A stretch of 64,000 nt of DNA. Origin: Wurfbainia villosa (Eukaryota; Streptophyta; Magnoliopsida; Zingiberales; Zingiberaceae). The translations under genes were made by a program, and so were the position numbers. The stretch is taken from contig CM045993.1 in assembly GCA_025175895.1 (NCBI GenBank), positions 55,060,621-55,124,620 on the forward strand. Direction: 5' to 3'. Below the pieces are notes generated by a model. It saw nothing but the letters and a program-made list of their open reading frames with translations. It was not told the DNA's origin and made no database searches. This document shows positions 47,238-60,500 of this stretch, in pieces. The number at the start of each line of letters is the position of its first letter. Position 1 is the stretch's first letter.

Positions 47238-49403
47238 TGTTAGAATGTATACTGAAAAGTCTATCTTTTGTATGAACATCTTTATTTTTGAAATAAGAAT
47301 CACATGATCATTGTTTGCATATTTATGGTTATGCATATCGTCTAATACATTACATTGTAGATAACATTGTGTGTAGTGTCACACGGGAGATCATGTTATC
47401 AGTTCCATGTAAAGTATAAGTAAAGGCTCACAACCGAGATGGTTATGGACAAACCATTGGTATGGTTGTAGTGTAATTTGGTATTGGTTTGTCTTGACCA
47501 TAGAATTACACTAGTACACTTTGTATGTATTGACCGACTTAGAGGTGCTTCGATTTATTGCTGACTACATAATCGAATCGGACCTCAGATATTATGTTGT
47601 ACATGCTCTTAATCCCGATATAATAACGGACACATATACTTAGTATTCATTTCTTTGATTTACCAATGGGCGAGATTTATAGAGTAAATTGATAGGCTCG
47701 GTAAGTTGGGAAATGATATTATTTATATGGTGTGCTGTTGATTATAGGAGGAAACCGTGTCCTATATATTAGGATGATGATGTCCCCTTGAGGAGCTCAT
47801 AAGGTTCATCATGTAAACCCTGCAGGTGGACTTGGTCCAACATGATGATAAGGTTGAGTGATACTACTCATGGAGTTAGATGTTGATTAATTAATTATCA
47901 GTAAATTAATTAATTGACAGACATTCGAGATCTTAAACACGGGGAGATAATTATACAAATAATATATGGAGCCCATATTAACTTATGGGGTTGGTGAGGT
48001 AGATCAATGATAATCCTCTATTGGAATGGATTATCATTAATGAATCGGACTTTATGTGGGCTTGATCCATTGGGTGGCCAAGATCCAACTCCTCCTCATG
48101 GTCCCTATTGTATCCTATTAAAACCCTCATGAAGCCTAGATCCAATGATGGAAATTAAAACTCTAGATCCGACGGTGGAGATTAAATCTCTAGATCCGAC
48201 AGTTGAGATTAAATCTCTAGATACGACGGTGGAGATTAAAAGGAGGCTTAAACCTAACTCTATCAAAGGAGGCCAAGGCTTGGGCGTGGAACACAAGATT
48301 AGGGATTTGGGTTTTGGAGCTTGGTTTGAGAGGAGAGGTGGGCGGCGGCAACCCTAGGGTTTGTCCTTCCTTGTGGGCGGCGGCAAACAAGACTAGGGTT
48401 TGGTGTTTTCCTTGGCCGGCGACATCATCACCACCCTCTCTCTCTCTCTATTAAAACCCTCATGAAGCCTAGATCCGATGATGGAAATTAAAACTCTAGG
48501 TCCGACGGTGGAGATTAAATCTCTAGATCCAATGGTTGAGATTAAATCTCTAGATCCGATGGTTGAGATTAAATCCCTAAATCCGACGGTGGAGATTAAA
48601 AGGAGGCTTAAGCCTAACTCTATAAAAGGAGGCCAAGGCTTGGGCATGGAACACAAGATTAGGGATTAGGGTTTTGGAGCTTGGCTTGAGAGGAGAGGTG
48701 GGTGGCGGCAACCCTAGGGTTTGTCCTTGTGGGCAGCGGAAAACAAGACTAGGGTTTGGTGTTTTCCTTGGCCAGCGACATCATCATCACCCTCCTCCCT
48801 CTCTCTTTCTCTCTCTAGGTTGGCCGGCGGCAACCTTTCTTCAAGGTTGGCCGGCGCCCCACATCTCCTCTTTGGGCAGGCGGCAAGCATCAATCTTGGT
48901 GCTTGATGGTTGGTCCTAGATAAGAGAAGAGTTTTGTTTCTATACTTCCTCTTGTTCGGAGTGAGCAAGGAAAGGAAGATCGTGATCTAGGAGGCTTCAT
49001 CTCTTGGAGGATCGTTGCCCACACAATGTCCAAGAGGAGGATAGGACATACGATAGAAGACCTTGAGGTAAACAAGAGGTATACATCTTGTTTTGCTTTC
49101 CTTTTGTTTCTTTGTATGTTGCATGTTTTTATTATGTGGCTAATTTACTTGGACCCCGAATACAAACACAAAAACCGGTGATCCGTACATCGTTTATTCC
49201 GTGGCTAATCGTAGAATAGAGGTTGGTTGCTTGAACAACAAGTTTGTTCAAGTGACCACTCTAATCGAATAGCACGACAATGAAACGGTAGCTTGGGTAA
49301 TCCCTAATTGTCATGGATTATTTTTTTTTAATCCGTGGACGAAGACGGGATCGCCATGAACAAGCAACCGAGTTGAAGTGGGAAGCGAAGTTTCCTACCT
49401 TCA
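47238..49403 (+). repeat. P3 3' LTR with internal duplication
   Basis: 2166 bp, about 350 bp longer than the 5' LTR. The excess comes from a tandem duplication with a 333-bp period starting at 48115, so it has two 27-bp arrays (three units at about 48165-48240, four at about 48500-48600). Only the second copy has an intact TATAAAA; the first reads TATCAAA. Confidence 0.9.
48115..48800 (+). repeat. 333-bp tandem duplication in P3 3' LTR
   Basis: CTATTAAAACCCTCATGAAG starts both copies (48115 and 48448). Each copy covers the 27-bp array, the TATA region and the leader up to a CT run. The junction lies in CTCTCTCTCTATTAAAA, which suggests slippage or unequal exchange at CT-rich sequence. Confidence 0.9.
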
Positions 49404-50170
49404 TAGACCGTGTCATCCCCTTATCGATCTTTTTGTTTCTTGATCCCTAAGTAGACTCACTCAAACAAATGAGCTCAATATCTCATATTGACTCATTTGA
49501 GCATGACAATGCATTTCGTGGTCCTACTCTTTCAAGAGGCCAAGGATATCACTCCTGTCATATAAGAGGGATAGATCCCATCTACATCACTCACATCCCT
49601 CTGCATAATTCGTTACATACCAGTGATCGCCGTTATAGTTACCCTGTTACGGCATGACGTTAGATGATACCAAAGTACATAACTCTTTATGTAGGGAACT
49701 GTAGTGACTTCAGGTCTAAGGACTATTCATACCAATAGTCACATGAGAAAGTATATGACACTCATATAACGATCCAAGATACTTTCTCATGGCGGGTTAA
49801 TTCAGTATATATATTCTCCAATATATATATCCATGTGTCAATGTGATATCACATATCCATGACTTGTGAGATCAAGTCATCCATTGACTTACATGCTAGT
49901 CTCAATGTATTAATATTGCCCTTGTATATTAATACTTGACTAGGAATATTAAGAATAGTGTTCTCTACAGCTTCTCATAATCAATTCTACCAATTGATAT
50001 ACTGTAGATTAGAATCTACTATTCAAGGATATTATTATATTTATTTTAGCTGGCACATGCATAAAGTAAATATAATAAACAATCTTTGCCTTTTATTAAT
50101 GAAATATGATACACATGATCCCTAATCAATTATCTCATGATTGATACTAAGGGCTAACACTAACACATCC

Positions 50171-52141
50171 GATGACGTGCACCAACTCTGCATCATGTTG
50201 GATACTCTGTGGCCCCAATAGCTATCGTTCCCCGACTTCCTCTCACAACACGGGAGATCTACAGGGTCTACCGTATAAGGCCTCGAATGGAGTAGTTTAA
50301 ATGGAGGAGTGATAACTATCATTGTAGGCAAATTCCAATAAAAGAATGTGATCCTCCCAACTGCCTCTATAATCCATGACACAAGATCTTAATAGATCCT
50401 CCAGAGTCTAAATGGTATGCTCAGACTGTCCATCTGTCTATGGATGAAACATTGTACTGAGTCGAAGCTCCATGCCCATGGTCTGTTGCAGACTCTACCA
50501 GAACCGCGAGTTAAATTGCGGATCTCTATCAGATATACTACTAAAAGGTATGTCATGCAATCTGATAATCCCTCGACAGTATAACTCTGCCAGATGGTCT
50601 AATGAGTTCGTCCCATGAATAGGCAGAAAGTGAGTTGATTTGGTCAGTCGATCCACAATCACCCAAATCACATTGTGTCCTTTATGGGTTCCCAGCAATC
50701 CCGTAACAAAATCCATAGTGATATGCTCCCACTTCCATTCCGAAATTAGAATTTCCTAAAGCAACCCAGTGAGTTTCTGATGTTCAGCCTTCACTTGTTG
50801 GCATACTAAACATCGAACAACGAAGTATGCAATATTTCTCTTCATACCGTTACAACCACTATAAACATTTCAAATCTTGGTACATACGAGTACCACCAAG
50901 GTATATAGCCCATCTCGAATGATGTGCTTCCTGTAGCAACTCTTCGTGTTCCATAACAATATAGCAGCTACACAATAGCTAGCTAAAATTCCATGAGCAT
51001 TTCTGCTCCATACAACTACTACACAAGATCATATTTGCTAAAACCACTTCACGTGTATAACAGTTTATCTCATAGTTTCATAACTGATGTAGGCATATGA
51101 TACACCTCATTCAACTGCATCGAGATCACTCTGATTCCTGAAATGATGCATCTGCGTACAACATCCTTCCATCCTCATTGGAAGGATTAACTAACACTGA
51201 TGCAAAAGTCCACCATCGACTGAGCCCTGAAAACTAGGTTCACAGGCTTCAGACCAAGTAAATTCCATTACCCTTTTGGTCAAACAAATCTGTGGTATAG
51301 TAATGCTAAAAGCATCCTATCCACATTCGTAGAAATAACCAAATCAATACAAGGAAACAACAACTACGGTGGCCGAGTGCGCAACTCCAACTACCACAAT
51401 CAATAGTGGCCAAGTTACGCAACTTCAACATCCACAACCTGATCCAATCGTGTCCCGAATACACGATTTCTCAAATCCATGGACGACTAAATCATTTAAT
51501 AGTCTAACAACATAATCAAAACTCATAAAATTCATACCAAGTATGAAATTGTCATCTTTACACACCTGCATCCTCTTTACTCTACACGGATGATTTATCA
51601 ATCATCACAATGACAATGATAATTGTATGACATCATGTCACTACAACATCAATACTCCAGTCGTAAATAAACCCTAGAGTATACACAGGTGTCCTTTGTT
51701 GATCTAAACAGATCAACTATCCACAATGAAGGATATTCACTTTCAACAACTATCGCATTCCATCATCGATAATCGATGCAAAATCTCAAAGGTCCATCTC
51801 TCTTTTAACGAAGTGTTTCAGATCTTCTCAAGAAAATATTGGGACAGATAAATATCCCATCCAACACCTCCTATAATCGCAACTTACATTCTTCCAATTC
51901 CCATAGTGTTTAGTAACCCTATACCAATCAAATTATCACCCGGTATGAGATCTTTGATACCATAACTATTTCCGTAATCATTTCGATCGCCTACTCCACT
52001 TGCCTATGCAGCGGCAAGCCTAGGAGTTCATCCGAAACTACATCCGAATGCTCTCGGATTATATGCACATCTGAGATACATATCAAACCACAATCTCAAT
52101 AATTTAACCACCCGTAAGGTTATGTCTACCGTAAAGGTATA
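50171..52141 (-). pseudogene. G1 integrase core, RNase H and RT remnant
   Basis: Minus strand, right to left. RT: RFCIDYR (51786-51766), then EYPSLWIVDLF, corresponding to the usual R-C-I-D-Y-R and K-Y-P-L-P-R-I-D-D-L-F. RNase H border: MEFTWSEACE-type text near 51270, and DASFQ near 51150. Integrase: MDFVTGLLGTHKGHNVIWVI, DRLTKSTHFLPIH, ISDRDPQFNSRFW (50716-50495), GQSEHTI, LEDLLRSCVMDYRGSWEDH, LEFAYNDSYHSSI and PFEALYGRPCRSP. Frames shift often. The order RT-RNase H-integrase confirms Ty3/gypsy. The end joins 40223 across S. Confidence 0.85.
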
Positions 52142-53239
52142 TGTTGGTGCAGGCACACCAGATGATCGAACCTGTGTTTTGATTATGGAAAAAGACACAA
52201 AGTTAAGATTACATCGTTATCTCATGAGCTTAATCGAGTGTGCAGAAAAGTGCTAAAGTAGGAGCTGAAGGCTGACGACACCCAGAGGAAGTCGCGGTGG
52301 TCGGGTGACACTTGAGTGATTTCGAAGGGAGCCGAAGGAATTGAGTGGAAGGCCGAAAGTGAGGGCTACAAAGTAAGTATCGAGGTAAGCTTGTGTGTGT
52401 GAGCATAAGTGAGGTCGTATCCTCCTTACGGGGATGGTCTTAAGTGTAGATCCGACCAAATACATCCCATGGATGGTCTAGGTCGAGATCGGATGGTCGA
52501 CGATCGTCAAAATTATGTTTTTATTAAGATAACTTGTGATTTCAGCTAGCATCAGTTGACTTCCCACAAGAGCCACTCGACTGCTAGAAATCAGTCGACT
52601 GTTGAGTGCTGTGACTCGACTGGCGTACCATCAGTCGACTGATGGTCAAGGATTAGCTTTGAGGAGTCAAGCCTTATCACCTCATTCCAAGGAGCTTGGT
52701 GCCTAAATTTGATTGGCTGAAGATCCCCTCAAGGAGGGTCTCAAAAACTTTAAAAGGAGGGGTTGTCCTAGGGGTTTTCATCAATTCCAAAAGCCTACAA
52801 GTGCTTCCGATATGCTACAAGTCTCCGACATTCCTACGACGATGCACTGTAGACACGACGACTAGAGCTCCATCTTTTCATCTACGAGTCGTCGGTAAAA
52901 GTTTGTTTTAATTTCAATATGTATTTGAGTTCTTTTATCATGATTTTATCGTAATGAGAAGAGGGGGAGTGTCCGTCTATCTCGATCCTTTACGTGGTTT
53001 TGTATCCGATTAACTCCTACCTCCAACGAGGAGGAGTTCGTTAGTGATTTGCCCTCTGTGCGTGGTCAAGGACCACTAGGGGCTTGGAGTAGTAGCCGAA
53101 GGCTATGAACCAAGTAAAAAACTCTCGTGTCTTCTTTATTTTTATTGTTTTATTCTTTCCACTGCGTAACTCAAGAGTCGAAACGAACGAAAGTTTTTAT
53201 CGCTATTCACCCTCCTTTAGCGATCCGCTCGATCCAACA
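52142..53239 (+). repeat. Q 5' LTR
   Basis: 1098 bp. It contains a 20-bp perfect palindrome ACCATCAGTCGACTGATGGT (52627-52646) and other cores near 52560-52625. A TATA-like TTTAAAAGGAGG follows about 105 bp downstream (near 52750); the 3' copy at 54940 reads CTATAAAAGGAGG. The LTR ends with CTATTCACCCTCCTTTAGCG and CCAACA. Confidence 0.9.
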
Positions 53240-53241
53240 AT

Positions 53242-53253
53242 TGGTATCAGAGC
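53242..53253 (+). other. Q primer-binding site
   Basis: TGGTATCAGAGC after LTR end and a two-base gap; complement of initiator Met-tRNA. Confidence 0.85.
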
Positions 53254-53742
53254 CGAGGGCGCTAAGATTTGGTGAAACCACCAATCTAGCCTTTTTATAG
53301 ATTTGTTTTTGAATTTTATGAATCTTTTTTCGTTCGTTTAAATTTTCTTCCACACTACTAATCCAAGACGAAGTCTTGGTACTCTTCTTTTGGTTTTGTT
53401 TTGCAAGTATTCGCTTTTGGAGAAGCCGATGGTAAAACGGGCATAACTATTTGTACAAGTTGACCCAAGAAACGGGATACCTACCAAAACGAAGCTCTTT
53501 GAGAGATCTACATTTCTTATGAGAGTTCACCCTCATAACAAGCTGTCTTCATCCCCAAAAACCAACATTTAGTACCCTTTCCGGGACATCGAAGGTTGTA
53601 AGTGCTCATCTTTTATTTTAGTTGGTTATTTCTTGTTTATTCCTTTTGTTTCTTTTCATTTCCTACATTTCTAATCCAAGGCGAAGTCTTGGAACCTTTT
53701 TCGTGTTTTTTTTTTATTTTGTGTGCAAGGTTTTCCTTCCAA

Positions 53743-54840
53743 ATGGCCCACATTGAGGGGTACAACACCACCCGACCTCCGTTCTTTAACCGAGATGATT
53801 TCCGTTATTGGAAAGGTTGGATGGAGTGTTTTATAAAAACACAAGTTGAGACTTGGATAATCATCCAAACCTGCTTTTCTCTACCCACAAATGATCAAGG
53901 TGAGCCCTTGGACTTTGAAAAGTGGACCAATGTAACCAAGAGGCAAATCGAAGCCGATGGAAAGGCGACCCAAATGTTGCAGTGCGGTCTGTCTAAAGAG
54001 GAGCTCAACCGCATCGGACCCTTCATCAATGCAAAGGACCTGTAGAACAAATTAATCGAGCTACACGAAGGAACGTCCGATGCTAAGGTATGTAAATGTG
54101 ACCTTCTTTTCAATAAGTTGTATAACCTTAAGATGTAGGAACATGAGACAATGACGCAACTACACGCCTACATCTAGGACATTGTCAACGGCTTGCACAC
54201 CATCGGACACAAGGTCGAAAACTGCGACCTCCTAAGGGGTACGTTCTTAATTCATTTCCTAGGACTATCTTGTGGGCATCCATGGTCGATGCCTACAAGG
54301 TCTCTAAGGACCTTTCGAAGCTTAGGTTAGACGAATTATTTTCTGAGTTTGAACTTCACGAGTAGACTAATGTGGTCCGGGTCGAGAGAGATAATGCTCT
54401 ACTTGTAGGACAAAGAAGCAAGCCATCTACCAGGCAAGAAGATGGACTCGAACCCGAAGATGAATCAGAGTCCGAATCCGAAGAGGTGGAAGCAATAGTG
54501 AACGCAGAGCGGAAGATCGTTCGGAGGGAAAGGAGGCTACTAAAGAACCAAAAGAGGGCACAATTCAAATCAAATCAAAAGAAGGCTTTTCATGCAACAT
54601 GGGACAATGAAGAAGGAGTCGACATAGCGTGTATAGCAAGACCCGAAGAGTCCGAGTCAGAGTCCGAATCCGAATCCAACTACAATACCAACTCTGAACT
54701 CGAGGACTACTTCGAGAAGCAACTCAAAGCCGGACTAGAAGGGAAAATTAAGGTTAGCCGCTCACTAATTCATACGCTTTACAATACAATTAAATTGCTA
54801 ACTAGGAAATTAGCTAAATTTGAGTCGACTGATGGTCAAG
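53743..54840 (+). pseudogene. gag: Q gag (UBN2-type), truncated
   Basis: ATG at 53743 (MAHIEGYNTTRPPFFNRDDF, then RYWKGWMECFI). Conserved text follows: MLQCGLSKEELNRIGPF, KLIELHEGTSDAKVCKCDLL, then YKVSKDLSKLRLDELFSEFE. An acidic segment and LLTRKLAKFES come next, equal to the M3 part just before its coiled coil. Stops at about 54043, 54136 and 54176, a frameshift near 54237, and a stop near 54363. The frame enters LTR sequence at AGTCGACT (54833-54840). The corresponding M3 knuckle is not clearly seen here. Start choice is supported by homology with M3. Confidence 0.85.
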
Positions 54841-55429
54841 GATCAACTTCGAGGAGTCAAGCCTTATCACCTCATTCCAAGGAGCTTGGTGCCTAAATTT
54901 GATTGGCTGAAGATCCCCTCGAGGAGGGGCTCAAAAACTATAAAAGGAGGGGTTGTCCTAGGGTTTTTCATCAATTCCAAAAGCCTCCAAGTGCTTCTGA
55001 TATGCTACGAATCTCCGACATCCCTATGACGAAGCGCTACAGACACGGCGACTAGACCTCCATCTTTTCATCTACAAGTCGTCAGTAAAAGTTTGTTTTA
55101 GTTTCAATCTATATTTGAGTTCTTTTATCATGCTTTTATCGTAACGAGAAGAGGGGGAGTGTCCCTCTATCTCTATCCTTTTCGTGGTTTTGTATCCGAT
55201 TAACTCCTACCTCCAACGAGGAGGAGTTCGTTAGTGATTTGCCCTTCGTGCATAGTCAAGGACCACTAGGGCCTTGGAGTAGTAGCCGAAGGCTACGAAC
55301 CAAGTAAAAAACTCTCGTGTCTTCTTTATTTTTATCATTTTATTCTTTTCGCTGCGTAACTCAAGAGTCGAAATGAATGAAAGTTTTTATCGCTATTCAC
55401 CCCCCTCTAGCGATCCACTCGATCCAACA
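54833..55429 (+). repeat. Q 3' LTR, right half
   Basis: Collinear with 52635-53239, from the palindrome core AGTCGACTGATGG to GATCCAACA. The left half of this LTR, the purine tract and all of pol are missing. Confidence 0.9.
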
Positions 55430-55434
55430 ATATA

Positions 55435-57495
55435 TCTATCAAAGTCTATGGGCATCCCTTGACTTTTTAATTATTGGTCCACATCTCACCTGACGGTAGA
55501 GATACCATCGACCCACAAGTCGATGTATAGGAACCCTTCTAATCTGAACTAAGAATGTTCTAGACAAAGATACCTGTAAACTACAAGCATCTCTCAATAT
55601 GTTAACTTAGAGGGTAAAATTAAAGTAATACCCTGAACGATCAATTATCTGCCGATCCGATCCAAAGGCTTCACGCAGGTCTCTGCCTTTCCCCAAAGAG
55701 AACGGGATCATATCCAACAGTCCCCAACAAAGCGGTCGCATTTCTGCGATGAATGACCCGGGGATTTTTCCTAGATCATCTGATCTCATCACTTAGTCCT
55801 ACGAGCTACAACTGTAGAATACGGAATAGATATGACCATCATCGTATACTCTCTCCTCTGTACAAAGCCAATCCACGTCTGGGGGGTAATAGTTGTTGTT
55901 GTTTGCATGAATCTTCTAAGATGTCTTCTGCTGATACTGTTGAGTAAATCACTTCCCCTGAAGGGAAGCATCAAGGAACTCCAACCACGCCTGAGGTAGT
56001 AGGTCATTGCTGGTGAGATAATCTAATCTTCTGTGATGATCTCTGTTGTCGAGACTGTGCATCATCCTCCCAGAATACCATCGATAGTCTTCAACTGAGT
56101 CTTCAAAATACACCTCCTCAACTGTACTGGTTGCTTACAATAGTAACAAATGATTTGATCTAATGGATAATCCGATTTTGCGTGACTTCGTGATCCACAT
56201 TGCACACACATAATCCCTTCAGAGTCTTTGTTCTGATTTCACTGATAACATCAGATAGTTCTGACGATCTGTGGTGGGTCTTCTATGATCGAAAAAACTC
56301 TCCACTAGTAGCTCGTGGCCTATGACTCCGATCTTGCTCCTTTTGTCCAACATTCAGAGGCTTCTCTTTCCAACATCTGACTTGCAATGTTTGTTTATCG
56401 ATCTTCATCTCCTAAACACTTGTACGGAGTCATTTCTAAACTCTTGACTCAATCCAATGTCTTCCGGCAGGATCTGATAGAAGATCCAATCATCTTAATC
56501 CAAAAGTAAGCCAATAACTCTGGGTGGCTTAAGACATTCATTTACACTCTTGAGCTATTAGGTAAGCGTAAACTTTGCAAGTCTAATGACTCTGCATGGT
56601 ATTCCCGTTACCGACGATGACCTTACTTGAAGCTCAAGAATTTCCTACAATGTGTCACAGAAAGTGACACAGGGAATTACTCTCTCTTAACATCACTAAC
56701 CATGATAAGTGATATATTATTCCCCGAAGATTATTTTCTGCACCTTCCACCAAGTACCGGCTTAATCCCGATAATGGTATGCAACTAACTCTACTTCCTT
56801 CATATAACCCAAGTTAAGTACTCAAAAGTACCTTCAAAGTTATACAACTCAGCACGAACAACTCAGGGATCAAAATCTCTATGAAAAACAGTAAACTAGC
56901 CTACCGCTATCTGCATCAATAATAGCCTACTCATCTTGTCCATTACCCAACAAGTAATGATCTGACTAGCATAATCAGTGAAAATCCCTCAGACTGTAGT
57001 CTTTGATTTCCACAAGAAATGTGATGACTTGACTCCTGCTTTCCGACTCGATATCAGTCGGCTCTCAAAGGTAAATCACCTTTTCGACATAGGTTCGAGA
57101 CTCATAGACTCAACAGGTCGTTCTCGTGGTCAAACTCAAACCACGATTACGAAGAATAACCAACGCACTACCTGTTATTCCCTGTTATAAACATTAAAAG
57201 CATAGCCAATAAAACCGAGAGTATAAACCCTAAAGGCAACTCCGGTTGGTCGCCTTGGTGGACTACCCCTACCACGAGTCTGCACAGGTGTTATCACTTT
57301 ATTTGTATACACCTGTTAAGCAAGTTTAAATAAGTATCTACTAGGCTATAAGTTATCAGGAATTCTTACCTCGTGCTACTTGGAGCTTAGGTTGCTGTCA
57401 ATCTCATCTCAGAAAACCAAAACTGAAACAAATCGACTCCCGAGAATCCAAGACTCGACACAAAAACATCATTGTATGGCATCGCAGAACCTTAG
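55435..57495 (-). pseudogene. G1 gag remnant and leader
   Basis: Minus strand. Two gypsy-type zinc motifs can be read near 56208-56128: CVQCGSRSHAKSDYP and CYYCKQP, both decayed. Upstream is a Gag-like but much shifted stretch with many stops. Left of it, protease would be expected but no D-S/T-G motif could be identified. The part right of about 57000 probably is leader. It is assigned to G1 by position between the G1 PBS and RT. Confidence 0.6.
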
Positions 57496-57507
57496 GCTCT
57501 GATACCA
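57496..57507 (-). other. G1 primer-binding site
   Basis: Plus strand GCTCTGATACCA is the complement of TGGTATCAGAGC. It lies seven bases from the LTR edge at 57515. Confidence 0.85.
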
Positions 57508-57514
57508 ATAAAGT

Positions 57515-60500
57515 TGTCACGCCCCAAGAGTATGCCATACCAAAAATCAAACGAACAACATCTCCCCTGTACATGGCAACTGTTTATACAGGGCCCTTGG
57601 GCCCACAATAACAATAACGTATACAAATGTAAACATAATAACATAACAAAGCACAACGGAACTAACACAACTACAATACAAACCACACACCATGCATACC
57701 GGTATGACTAACACCACATTAAGAAAACGCCGTAACAAAACTAGAAAGGATGGTACAACATCAGCAGTGTCCAACACTACAAATAATCATATCAAATCAA
57801 ATCCATAACAAAACACCAACGATAAACCCAAAAGCTCAGACTCTCAGAGTTGAGATGAGATGATGCCAGCCAGCGGTGCTCCAAGCCATCACGAAGACTT
57901 CTACCTATTACCCGGGCGGTAGAAAAACCCAGGGTCCGTGGTGGTGAGTATAACTTAGTGGTAACATGAAAGAACATGTATATATATCAAATATCATATG
58001 TAATTCAACAATATACCCTACAGGTAAATCAGGTATACACCAGCATAGTATATAAATACATGCATATACTCCCTAAACATAATGAACAACGTAAAGTGCA
58101 GACATACCTGGAAGTCTGCTACGCTACATATATCCAACCTGTACATATATCCATAATATACAACATGAAGAGTAATATTAACTCACACTATAATCATGAT
58201 ACAGGTCAAAGATATCTAATGGTCCGACCAACAAGTATACAGGTATCCGACACAACCATATAACAGATGCGAATAGTATGTATGAAGATGATGTACAACC
58301 AAATACAACAAGCATAGTAGAATCAAATACAACATCAATAAACATATATATATATATATACTAATCACAATCATCCATATATATATATATATATACACAT
58401 GCATATATGTATATATACGGCAATATACAAGATGCCATAAGATATGGCAATACAGCATGCATGGTCATGCCGGCTCACCCTAAAGCTACCACGACCCCAG
58501 TGTGGCCTTGGTGGCTCGACATGACAACTGTCCCAACTCAACACTAACCACTACTCTCGAGTGGCCGAGTGGGCAGTGTAATCGAGTAGCATATAAGCGT
58601 AAAGAGCAAGCTACATGATGGGGATCCCTGCTGTTGGCCACTCCGACAGTCATTACCCATGAGTGGTCGAGTGCCACACACACAAGACAACGACACACAA
58701 ATCCAACTACCACCATCTATAGCAGTAGAGTGCGACACATCCACTGCTCTGCCCTCACACCGGTTACTCCTCCTATTAGTAACTGTGGAGGCAGGATGAC
58801 TGACGACCCTCTCAACCATAACGGAGACCACGTCGCCAGCATGCATGCAAATGACATGAATGCATAGTAACATATATAGACATCCACCACAGACTCTCTA
58901 TTCTACAGAGAGTCATACCAATCTGATCAACGCACTCTCTATCCTGCAGAGAGTCGTACTCAACTGATCATAACACTCTCTATCCTATAGAGAGTCATAC
59001 CAATCTGATCGATGCACTCTCTATCCTACAGAGAGTCATACTCAACTGGTCATAACACTTTTTATCTTGTAAAGAGTCATACCAATCTGATCGACGCACT
59101 CTCTATCCTGCAGAGAGTCATACTCAACTGATCATAACAAGCTAGGACCACCGGTCCATAGCGACACACTAATCACAATTCACTTGACCATTTACACAAC
59201 ACATGATCGGTAGTAAACATGCAACATAAGGGTATTGGAATCAATCCTACGTTCAGGGTATTACCTACCCACGAATGACCTTTTACCCAATTTACAAATC
59301 AGGTCATCATCTGTACTCTACTATTTACACATAACTAAGCATTTATAGATTTACCTACATCACATCTGTAACTCTTAATCATGATAAAGGAAATGTGATA
59401 ACAACAATAGAGTATATAGGCCAAAGACAAAGTATCAAGCACAAGAATAAATAAGAGTGGAGTCAAGATAATATGATCATATATCTAAATCTGCATGCAA
59501 CAACAACTACCTGACCAGGGTAGGAAATTACCCACCTGATATATAGCTCGTGCTGATTGTATTTGCATCCACGAACCTGCCTCGTATCCACGTCCTGAAC
59601 ATATCAAACATTATGATTAAGTGAAAGTATACGATGAATAATCGAATCGAATCCTACATCGACTTCGTATCCCGATCAACTAGATTGATCTAGTTATCCA
59701 ATTAACCAAATCAAGTCTTCACATTAATCCCTCAGCTTGTATAGTTAACACCATAATTAACCCACCGTTTCCAATTAGCGAATATGCTAACCTACAACTT
59801 TTAACTCCATACATAACTACAGAATAGATTTATCCATAGCCCCATTTGTAGCTGAGATCAGAGCATCACACAACTCGATCAACAACCGACATTTCACACT
59901 AATTTAGGGACTTGGCGAACCTCAAACCAAACCCTATTCATAGCCCCTACCACAGGCACAAATAGAGTATCCATATGGTACTCATCTACTACATCAACCT
60001 CACCACAACATCCATGCTGTTCAGCCTAACAACACAGTCAAAACATAGGTCAATACACATCTCACCTCAAGATCAATCAACCCTTCGATCCATACCACCA
60101 CCGCCCCTCTTGAACTCATAAAGTAGCACCCACAATCACACGGGAGCCCTTCACAGCCACTGCTACACCAAATTAGGGATCTAACCAACCATAATTGGAA
60201 CCCAGATTAATCCACAACCATGTTCACACCAATTTAGAGGTCTGACCAACCCAAAGCGAATCACACAACTCATCCACAGCCTAACAAACCTCCAGCTTAG
60301 CCCACCTCTCCGATCACGTTGTTCACCAGACAGTCCAATGCGAAACAAAATACCGTTGCCGTATCTCCACCTTGACTAACAGCCTCTAACCGGCATATCC
60401 ATCGATAGAAAACCCAACATCCACCACAAAGATCACATACAGAAATTGACAGATGAAAGCGTAGGTTAGATCAAGATTACCTAGGATTGGAACCTCCCCT

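Larger units (their letters stand above)
41162..49403 (+). mobile_element. P3: Ty1/copia element of the P1 family
   Basis: LTRs at 41162-42975 and 47238-49403, starting TGTTGGGATG and TGTTAGAATG and ending CCTACCTTCA. The TSD TAGAC is at 41157-41161 and 49404-49408. The interior is 4.26 kb, shorter than P1 because about 0.7 kb spanning the integrase end and RT start is gone. It is inserted in the solo LTR S. Confidence 0.93.
40224..50165 (-). mobile_element. S: solo copia-type LTR, split by P3
   Basis: Begins TGTTGGGAAACCGG and ends GGGCTAACACTAACA, with CATCC at 40219-40223 and 50166-50170. Without P3 it is about 1.7 kb. Read on the minus strand it starts TGTTAGTGTTAGCCCTTAG, as a copia LTR does. 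No interior remains. It carries a palindromic ATGATTAATTAAATTAATCAT near 40793. The G1 integrase reading continues across it. Confidence 0.88.
52142..55429 (+). mobile_element. Q: SIRE-like copia element, internally deleted
   Basis: 5' LTR TGTTGGTGCAGG to GATCCAACA (52142-53239), PBS, gag, then a direct jump into the right half of a 3' LTR (54833-55429). No pol remains. The flanks GTATA (52137-52141) and ATATA (55430-55434) agree in four of five bases, consistent with an old TSD. It is inserted in the G1 interior on the opposite strand. Confidence 0.85.
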
